In this document: positions 35,636 to 41,623 of the stretch, piece after piece | Numbering within the stretch: the stretch's first letter is position 1 | Layout of the letters: each line of letters starts with the position of its first letter | Source: an uncultured Desulfobacteraceae bacterium | GTDB lineage: Bacteria; Desulfobacterota; Desulfobacteria; Desulfobacterales; UBA2174 | Assembly (NCBI GenBank): GCA_937982505.1 | Contig: CALJLV010000204.1 | Location: forward strand, 1-41,623 | Length of the DNA stretch: 41,623 nt | Direction of reading: 5' to 3' | Position numbers and translations under genes: made by a program | The notes under the pieces: model-generated | The model's database searches: none | What the model was told of the DNA's origin: nothing | The model's input: only the letters and a program-made list of their open reading frames with translations

Positions 35636-36382
35636 ATGTTCACCACCGGAGTTCACGCCTGGTTGCATGCCGCCATGGGGCTTTATGCCATTGCCTGGGG
35701 ACTGGCGGTTTTTCGTCAGCGCCGCCTGGGGACTGCGGCCTTGGCGGTCGGATTCGCCCTGCAAAGCCTCTATCTCGTCGGCCGCGGGTGGCTCGGCGGC
35801 GTCTTTGTGGTTCATCCGGTGGTGGAAGGCCCATTTTTGCTCCCCTGGTGCCTGGCCCTGATCGCCGTGGTGCGTGCCCTGATGGTGCCCAAGGCCCCCA
35901 TGGGGGGCTTGCTGGCCCTGACGGTCGCCTTTTGCCTCTTTTGCCTTTTCTACAGCAAAGGGATGATTCCACCGAGCCCCAAGCGCGAATCCGTCTGGGC
36001 CACCCTCTTCTTTCTTTCTGAATCCATGGCCCATGCCCTGTTTTACGCCGCCGCCTGGATGGCGGTCCTGAGCCTGGCGGGCAAGGCGCCCGCCCACGCC
36101 TGTTACAACTGGCTGGTCTGGGGCTTCAGCCTGTACACCGTGGCCCAGATGACCGGCGCCCTGTGGTGTTTCGTGGGCTGGGGTAACACGTTCAGTTGGG
36201 GTTCCCGTCACCTGAGTTCCGCGGCCATCTGGACTTTCTTCGCCGCCACCCTGCACCTTCAATTCGTCCCGAAATGGAAACCCAAAAGCGCCTTTCTGGC
36301 CGCCGCCGGAGGATTGCTGGTGCTCTACATCAGCTACGGCAACTACCTTCACGAAATGCGCCACCTGCGGGTGGGAGGCTGA
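35636..36382 (+). CDS. CcsA/ResC-like integral membrane protein with altered WWD motif
   Basis: A 248-aa protein with about eight hydrophobic helices. GALWCFVGWGNTFSWGSRHLSSAAIW (174-199) aligns with the CcsA tryptophan-rich segment 'GAxWAxxAWGxYWxWDPKET', but the heme-domain 'WD' is W188-G189 and the ET is replaced. FAATLHLQF then matches the helix that carries the last His. It is much shorter than CcsA (over 300 aa). Its neighbour is ResB-like, the CcsA partner in cytochrome c synthesis, so the two may form a reduced CcsBA-like heme-handling unit. Starts 2 bp after the previous stop. Confidence 0.6.
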   Translation: MFTTGVHAWLHAAMGLYAIAWGLAVFRQRRLGTAALAVGFALQSLYLVGRGWLGGVFVVHPVVEGPFLLPWCLALIAVVRALMVPKAPMGGLLALTVAFCLFCLFYSKGMIPPSPKRESVWATLFFLSESMAHALFYAAAWMAVLSLAGKAPAHACYNWLVWGFSLYTVAQMTGALWCFVGWGNTFSWGSRHLSSAAIWTFFAATLHLQFVPKWKPKSAFLAAAGGLLVLYISYGNYLHEMRHLRVGG

Positions 36383-36384
36383 CC

Positions 36385-37875
36385 GTGCTGAAATCCATCT
36401 GGCATACCCTGGGGGACATCCGCCTGGCGGTGATCCTGCTGCTGACGGCATCGGCCACCCTGTTGGCCGGCAGCTTCCATGCCGAAGATCATTTTTCGCT
36501 CTTCATGGCCCTGAACCATATGCGGATCCAGGATTGGCTGCCGGTCCAGTGGGCCTCCCGGCCGGAACTGGTCTGGTGGATACCGGTACTTTTCGTCATC
36601 ATGGCCCTGCTGGGCATCAACACCTTCGTCTGCGCCGCCAACCGGTGCCTGCGGCTCGTCGGCCAGCGCCGAAACATGGCGCGGGGTCGATTTTTCTATC
36701 TGCTGATCCCCTCGCTGGTTCATTTCCTGTTCATCACGATCATGCTCGGCCACCTGGCGTCCTTCACCATGGGCCGGTGGCAGCGAATCCCCTTGGCGGC
36801 CGACAGCCCCATCGCGGTGTCACCGGATGCCCCCGATTACCGGGTGGCGGCCATCCAGGACGAATTCTATCCCCAAGCATCGGCCCTGGGCGGGCGGCTG
36901 CGCCAGACCGCCGTCGCTCTGGTGGGCGCCGGCGGGCAAGCCCTTCAGCTCCAGTATGGCCGGCCGGCCTTCATCGACGGGCGCTTTCTGCTCATCGACA
37001 AAGCCCCCCAGGGAGAAAAGGCGCACAAAAAGCCGATGCCCGCCGGGCCTCCGCCGGCCCGTCGCCCCGGGCCCGCCTCCACCGAGGCCGCCCAGGGCCC
37101 CAACGCCGGTCAACCGTTGCTGGTCATCGTTTCCGATCCCGGCCTGGCGGTGATCATTCTCGGGTTGACCCTCATCATGGCCCTGATGATCGGGTATTTC
37201 CTCTTCAAGCCCAAGTCCGCCATGTGGATCGCGCCCGTTGCGGTCCTGGCGCTCCTCGTCGTCCACCCGGCCGCGGCCGCCGCGGCGGAGAGCCGCCCGG
37301 AGGAACTGGCGCAGATCGAAGGCCGCATCCAAATGTTGAGCCCCGACCCGGCCTTCAAGGACGATCGGTACGGGTTGATCGTGGTCAAAGAGGCGCTGAC
37401 GTCACTGAAGGAAGGCTCGGGCGGCATCGGCGCGTGCCTCGTTCACGAGCAGACCGGCGAGGTGGTCTGCACAGGAAGAAACCGCCAGTACCGGCCGTAT
37501 TTCAGAAGCGATCTGCACGCGGAGATGGACCTGCTGAACCGCTACGAGGATTGGCTGCGCAAGATGGGCGGCCGGACATCAGGGGCCGATCCGCGCGACT
37601 GCGCCCACCTCGTGCTGGTCAGCTCGGTGGAACCCTGCCCCATGTGCCTGACGCGCATCATCAATTCGGGCATCAAGAAACTGGTCTATGTGACGCCGGA
37701 CGAAAGGGGCGGCATGGTGAGCCGGATGGACCGGCTGCCGCCGTTTTGGCAGGATCGCGCCCGGGACTGCGACTACCGCCTGGCGGTTTGTTCCCCGGCG
37801 GTGCGGCAACTCGCCGGGGATCTGTTCGATTTCTCCGTCCGCACCTGGGATAAAAAGAAAGAGGAAACGAAATGA
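36385..37875 (+). CDS. ResB-like membrane protein fused to an exported zinc deaminase domain
   Basis: A 496-aa fusion. Residues 1-275 are ResB-like: helices near 13-30, 62-84, 103-127 and 252-274, with a periplasmic domain between the third and fourth (GRWQRIPLAADSPIAV...RFLLIDKAP). A fifth hydrophobic stretch with signal-peptide form (MWIAPVAVLALLVVHPAAAA, 280-299) leads to a nucleoside-deaminase domain with H378-A-E380 and P-C418-P-M-C421, the zinc site of the GuaD/TadA/CDA superfamily. By the positive-inside rule (R/K at 87-102 and KPK at 275-277 inside) the deaminase is periplasmic. GTG at 36385 has GGGAGG seven bases upstream. Overlaps the binding-protein gene by ATGA. Confidence 0.82.
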   Translation: MLKSIWHTLGDIRLAVILLLTASATLLAGSFHAEDHFSLFMALNHMRIQDWLPVQWASRPELVWWIPVLFVIMALLGINTFVCAANRCLRLVGQRRNMARGRFFYLLIPSLVHFLFITIMLGHLASFTMGRWQRIPLAADSPIAVSPDAPDYRVAAIQDEFYPQASALGGRLRQTAVALVGAGGQALQLQYGRPAFIDGRFLLIDKAPQGEKAHKKPMPAGPPPARRPGPASTEAAQGPNAGQPLLVIVSDPGLAVIILGLTLIMALMIGYFLFKPKSAMWIAPVAVLALLVVHPAAAAAAESRPEELAQIEGRIQMLSPDPAFKDDRYGLIVVKEALTSLKEGSGGIGACLVHEQTGEVVCTGRNRQYRPYFRSDLHAEMDLLNRYEDWLRKMGGRTSGADPRDCAHLVLVSSVEPCPMCLTRIINSGIKKLVYVTPDERGGMVSRMDRLPPFWQDRARDCDYRLAVCSPAVRQLAGDLFDFSVRTWDKKKEETK

Positions 37876-38894
37876 AGCGCCCTAATGGCCCGCTATCCTT
37901 TTTGCTGGCTCTCGGCATCGTCCTGGCGGTCGCCGCGAGCGCCGGTGCCGCCGACCGGACCCTCACCGACATGATCGGCCGCACCGTCCGCGTGCCGCTC
38001 GAGGCCCAACGCATCGTGACCACCTTCAAGCCGGCCTCGCTGTGCGTAACGGCCCTTGGCCTCCAGGATCGCCTGGTGGGCATCGACACGAGTTCCCGGC
38101 ACGACCCGCTCTTTCTGGCGGTAGCCCCGGCCCTGGCCGACCTGCCGGCGGTGGGGCAGAAGTCCACCGGCCTGAACTTCGAGGCCATCCTGGCCGTCAA
38201 GCCCGACCTGGTCATCCTCTTCGCCCAGAAGGACGGGATCGCCGTCGCCGACCGCCTGGTGGACCACGGGGTGGGGGCCATCGTCATCCTGCCGGAAAAA
38301 ATGGCCTCCCTCTATACCACGCTGCGGCTCATCGCCGAGGCGGCCGGCGCTCCCGAAAGGGCCGAGGCGCCCATCGCCGCCTGCCAGCGCGTATTGAATC
38401 TGGTGGAACAACGGGTGGCGGCCATTGCGCCGGACCGCCGCAAGGTGGTCTACTTCGCCGCGCCCCAGGGCCTCTTTTTCACCGCCTCCGGGGATCTGCT
38501 GCAAGACGAGATGGTCACCATGGCCGGCGGCATCAACGCCGGGCACGCCCTGAGCGGCTATTTCCGGGAAATCTCCCCCGAGCAGTTCATCGCCTGGAAC
38601 CCGGACCTGGTCCTCGTCTCGGGCCACGGCGCCCAGCGCGGGCTCAAACAATTGGAGCAACCGCAGTTCGCCCGCGTGTCGGCCGTGGCCGCCGGCCGGG
38701 TTTACCAGTTCCCCTCCAACATCGCCCCCTGGGATTTTCCCTCGCCCTTTTCGGCCCTGGGGGTTCTCTGGATGGCGCAAACATGTTATCCGGAGCAATT
38801 CGCCGACGTGGACCTGGCGGCCGAAATCGACCGCTTCCACCTGACCCTGTTCGGCAAATCCTTTGCCGAATTGGGCGGACGCCTGCCGCAGTGA
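37872..38894 (+). CDS. Periplasmic substrate-binding protein, FecB/BtuF type
   Basis: A 340-aa exported protein of the iron-complex/cobalamin-type binding family (COG0614, two lobes joined by a rigid helix). Signal peptide residues 1 to about 27 (…LAVAASAGAA), then TLTDMIGRTVRVPLEAQRIV, the family opening, and the N-lobe LGLQDRLVGIDTSSRHDP, with lobe 2 around GGINAGHALSGYFREISPEQFIAWNPDLVLVSG. It hands its ligand to the FecCD-like permease coded just after. Ligand unknown; the same fold serves siderophores, heme, cobalamin and metal ions. Confidence 0.9.
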   Translation: MKRPNGPLSFLLALGIVLAVAASAGAADRTLTDMIGRTVRVPLEAQRIVTTFKPASLCVTALGLQDRLVGIDTSSRHDPLFLAVAPALADLPAVGQKSTGLNFEAILAVKPDLVILFAQKDGIAVADRLVDHGVGAIVILPEKMASLYTTLRLIAEAAGAPERAEAPIAACQRVLNLVEQRVAAIAPDRRKVVYFAAPQGLFFTASGDLLQDEMVTMAGGINAGHALSGYFREISPEQFIAWNPDLVLVSGHGAQRGLKQLEQPQFARVSAVAAGRVYQFPSNIAPWDFPSPFSALGVLWMAQTCYPEQFADVDLAAEIDRFHLTLFGKSFAELGGRLPQ

Positions 38895-38918
38895 AGTCCT
38901 GAACCATTGGAGCCTCGG

Positions 38919-39971
38919 GTGCGAACAGCTCCTCCGAGCAACATATCGTGGAACCCCGCCGCCCGGGCGGCCCGCCTCAACGCCGGTCTGGCCGTGGGGC
39001 TGGTTGCCGTGCTGGGGCTTTCCCTGTGGATCGGCTGGGTGCCCATCGCTCCGGACGAGCTGGGCGCCATCGTCCGGGCCTGGCTGGGAAACGGTGCCGA
39101 CGACGACATCAGAGGCAAGGCGCTGGTCTTCGGCCTGGTGAGGATTCCGCGGGCCCTGCTCACCATTCTGGTGGGCATGGGACTGTCGGCGGCGGGGGCC
39201 GTTTACCAGGGACTGTTTCGTAATCCCCTGGTGTCGCCGGACATCCTGGGGGTTTCCGCCGGGGCCACCTTCGGCGCGGCCCTGGGGCTGCTGGTGGCCG
39301 GCAGCAGTTGGCTGGTGGTCCAGTCATTGGCCTTCGCCTTTGGCCTGGCGGCGGTGGGCATGGCCCTGCTCATCGCCCGGGTGGTGGCCGTGCGGCCCAT
39401 GCTGGTGCTGGTGCTGGCCGGTCTGGTGGTGCTGTCAGTTTTCAACTCGTCCATCACCCTGCTCAAGTACCTCTCGGACCCCTACAACGAACTGCCGGCC
39501 ATCGTGTTCTGGATGATGGGCAGCATGAGCCGGGGGCAGTGGGGCGATCTGTTCATCGCCGCCCCCATCATGGGCGGCAGCCTGATCCTGATCCACCTGA
39601 TGCGCTACAAGCTCAACATCCTCTCCCTGGGCGACCTGCAGGCCAGGAGTCTCGGTCTCAACCCCATGGTGTATCGCCTGGTCTTCATCTTTCTTGGCTC
39701 CATGGTGGTTTCCGTGTCCGTGGCGGTCTGCGGCCAGGTGTGCTGGATCGGACTGGTGATACCGCACATCGCCCGCACCCTGGTGGGCCCCAACCACGAA
39801 CAGATGCTGCCGGTAGCGGTGCTCTCGGGGGGCATCTTTCTTCTGCTGGCCGACACGGCGGCCCGTTCCCTGACCATGGCCGAGCTGCCCATCAGCGTGG
39901 TGACCGCCTTCATCGGCGCGCCCCTGTTCGCCTATCTGCTGTATCGCAACCGGGGAAGTGGCTGGTCGTGA
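38919..39971 (+). CDS. FecCD-family ABC transporter permease
   Basis: A 350-aa membrane protein with about ten helices; 'RIPRALLTILVGMGLSAAGAVYQGLFRNPLVSPDILGVSAGA' is the diagnostic FecCD/BtuC signature and GQVCWIGLVIPHIARTLVGPNHEQMLP is the matching C-terminal coupling loop region. GTG at 38919 is preferred to TTG at 38907 because GGAG lies six bases upstream. The 3' end overlaps the ATPase start (GTGA). Confidence 0.92.
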   Translation: MRTAPPSNISWNPAARAARLNAGLAVGLVAVLGLSLWIGWVPIAPDELGAIVRAWLGNGADDDIRGKALVFGLVRIPRALLTILVGMGLSAAGAVYQGLFRNPLVSPDILGVSAGATFGAALGLLVAGSSWLVVQSLAFAFGLAAVGMALLIARVVAVRPMLVLVLAGLVVLSVFNSSITLLKYLSDPYNELPAIVFWMMGSMSRGQWGDLFIAAPIMGGSLILIHLMRYKLNILSLGDLQARSLGLNPMVYRLVFIFLGSMVVSVSVAVCGQVCWIGLVIPHIARTLVGPNHEQMLPVAVLSGGIFLLLADTAARSLTMAELPISVVTAFIGAPLFAYLLYRNRGSGWS

Positions 39972-40795
39972 GCCTGGTGTGCCGCCATCTGCATTTTGCC
40001 TACAACGGCAATCCCGTGCTGACGGACGTGAACCTGGAGATCGGCCGGGGGGAATTCTGCGCGCTGCTGGGCCGCAACGGATCGGGAAAAACCACCCTGA
40101 TCTACTGTCTTGCCGGCCTGCTGCGCCCCCAGCGGGGCACGGTGGCCATCGATGCCCTGGATCTGCTGCGCACACCACGCGCCACCGTCGCCCGGCAGGT
40201 GAGTCTGGTGCCCCAGGAACATACCGCCATTTTCCCGTTTCGGGTCATCGACGTGGTGGTCATGGGACGCACCGCCGCCTTGGGTTTTTTGCAGCGGCCG
40301 GGGCCCGACGACTATCGGGAGGCCCGCCGGGTCCTGGCCGAACTGGAGGCCGAACCCCTGGCCGAACGCAATTTCAACCGGATCTCGGGGGGGGAAAGGC
40401 GCATCGCCCTGCTGGCCAGGGCCATCCTCCAGGCTCAGGATACGCTGCTGCTGGACGAACCCACCAATCACCTGGATTTCAACAACCAGTACCGGCTCCT
40501 GGAGATCATCAAGGGGCTCTGCGAGAAAAAAGGCACCCGGGTGGTGGCTTCCCTGCACGACCCGAACCTGGCCGCACGATTCGCCGATACGGTCGTCATG
40601 CTCTGCGAGGGCCGGGTCCTGGCCGGGGGCAAGGCGGGGCTGGTGATGACCGCGCCCATGGTCAGCCGCCTGTATGAGACGGCCGCCCGGCGGGTCGAAA
40701 CGCAGGACGGGCTGGCCTTTTTCATTCCCTGCCATCCCGGCGGTCAATCGTCCGTCCCTGAAACCGGCGACGCCCGCCAAAACCGCTGGACCTGA
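39968..40795 (+). CDS. FecE-type ABC transporter ATPase
   Basis: A 275-aa ATPase with Walker A GRNGSGKTT (35-43), Q-loop VPQEHTAIFPF, signature ISGGERRIALLARA and Walker B TLLLDEPTNHLD. It powers the FecCD-like permease and is the last gene of the long operon. GTG start overlaps the permease stop. No frame upstream of 39968 is part of this protein. The C-terminal tail (SVPETGDARQNRWT) is atypical low-complexity. Confidence 0.92.
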   Translation: MSLVCRHLHFAYNGNPVLTDVNLEIGRGEFCALLGRNGSGKTTLIYCLAGLLRPQRGTVAIDALDLLRTPRATVARQVSLVPQEHTAIFPFRVIDVVVMGRTAALGFLQRPGPDDYREARRVLAELEAEPLAERNFNRISGGERRIALLARAILQAQDTLLLDEPTNHLDFNNQYRLLEIIKGLCEKKGTRVVASLHDPNLAARFADTVVMLCEGRVLAGGKAGLVMTAPMVSRLYETAARRVETQDGLAFFIPCHPGGQSSVPETGDARQNRWT

Positions 40796-40818
40796 GCGGT
40801 TCCGGGGAGGCATCGGCA

Positions 40819-40835
40819 CGCGGCGGGGCGCCGCG
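40819..40835. terminator. GC hairpin between convergent genes
   Basis: Arms CGCGGCG / CGCCGCG around GGG, in the 44 bp between the ATPase gene and the convergent SlyD-like gene. No T-run; possible bidirectional terminator. Confidence 0.35.
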
Positions 40836-40839
40836 CCGG

Positions 40840-41229
<390 letters not shown>

Positions 41230-41319
41230 GGACGACCTCCCTGCTCCACAAGGCACGGCGATTGGCCGGACCCCCGTTATCCGCGATAACCCGTCGAGGA
41301 CCGGATCAATCCGCCAGCT

Positions 41320-41579
41320 TCAATCCTCGGCGTCCACCCCATCCTCATCCTCACCCAGCGCAACGCCGGTCTCCTCGCCTTCCTCCGACTCACCGTCGTT
41401 GGCGCCGTCATCCAGGTTCTCGTCCATCCCGCGGCGCTTGAACAGGACCGTGTCCTCCGGAAAATCCGCCTTGAGCGTCGCCACGTACTGGCGCACCAGC
41501 CGTTCACCGCCAAGCTTGAGGTAGGCCAGCATGCGCCGCAGGACCTGTTCGTCTTCGCGCACCTCCAGGGGCAGCTGGC
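41320..41579 (-). CDS. Partial hypothetical protein with acidic C-terminus (5' end missing)
   Basis: The gene reads in from the contig end, so its N-terminal part is missing. The visible ~86 residues read QLPLEVREDEQVLRRMLAYL, then KLGGERLVRQYVATLKADFP, then a very acidic tail (Asp/Glu-rich, ending ...DEDGVDAED). No family is recognised. Only bases up to 41579 are genomic: in this frame the adapter translates to the well-known contaminant peptide VTGVQTCALPI. Confidence 0.6.
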
Positions 41580-41623
41580 AGATCGGAAGAGCACACGTCT
41601 GAACTCCAGTCACGTCAGTCAAT
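41580..41623. other. Illumina adapter contamination at the contig end
   Basis: Bases 41580-41613 begin AGATCGGAAGAGC and continue exactly as the Illumina TruSeq read-1 adapter through CCAGTCAC; 41614-41623 (gtcagtcaat) fit an 8-base index plus AT, the start of the next adapter segment. This is not genomic sequence. Confidence 0.98.

Noticed and set aside
39308..40795. A 495-aa frame that would give the ATPase a long N-terminal extension
   Set aside because: The first ~220 residues are an out-of-frame reading of the permease gene and are Pro/Arg/His-rich; the GTG at 39968 overlaps the permease stop and starts the normal ABC domain.
41580..41622. N-terminal peptide MTDVTGVQTCALPI of the last minus-strand frame
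   Set aside because: It is translated sequencing adapter, not protein.

Overview
The window is a GC-rich bacterial segment dense with protein genes. No rRNA, tRNA, insertion sequence or CRISPR array could be seen. Outer-membrane porins, a TonB/ExbB/ExbD system and a TonB-dependent receptor show a Gram-negative cell. Tandem FeoA + FeoB + a FeoC-like protein, a remnant of an LbtU-type porin, PPDK, AhcY and a GldA/F/G-type ABC operon together suggest an anaerobic Desulfobacterota (Deltaproteobacteria) relative; this placement is inference from gene content and style, not a search result. The window looks like a whole draft contig: it starts inside a 27-bp tandem repeat and ends in 44 bases of Illumina adapter (41580-41623), which are not genomic.

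Layout. 1-2538: tandem repeat, promoter, a 441-aa porin with a strong terminator, then about 700 bp with dispersed-repeat-like hairpins and two tiny minus-strand gene remnants. 2539-6113: an MBL-fold hydrolase, a convergent SAM methyltransferase and a MuiA/DUF4139 protein. 6208-10570: ppdK convergent with ahcY, with terminator hairpins between them. 10858-17869: a sigma70-type promoter followed by an ABC-2 ATPase, permease, GldG-like protein, DUF4340 protein, O-methyltransferase-like protein and MutY. 18041-21226 (minus strand): THEP1-like NTPase, double-hotdog MaoC-like protein and acyl-CoA synthetase. 21493-26531: iron region with a DtxR-family repressor, a hypothetical protein, feoA-feoA-feoB-feoC and a truncated LbtU porin. 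26737: a GlsB/YeaQ small membrane protein.

27416-40795 is the most unusual part: eleven or twelve plus-strand genes, mostly overlapping or a few bases apart. They encode an exported protein of about 21 D-x-D-G-D-G-R repeats, ExbB, ExbD, TonB, a TonB-dependent receptor, a purple-acid-phosphatase-like lipoprotein, a tandem sulfite-oxidase-fold protein without a recognisable molybdopterin-binding Cys motif, a CcsA-like membrane protein with a changed WWD motif, a ResB-like protein fused to a zinc nucleoside-deaminase domain predicted to be periplasmic, and a FecB/FecCD/FecE importer. The gene order describes outer-membrane uptake, periplasmic processing and inner-membrane import of an unknown metal complex or cofactor. 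The contig closes with a minus-strand SlyD/FKBP-like protein with a Gly-Cys tail and a partial acidic-tailed hypothetical gene cut by the adapter.
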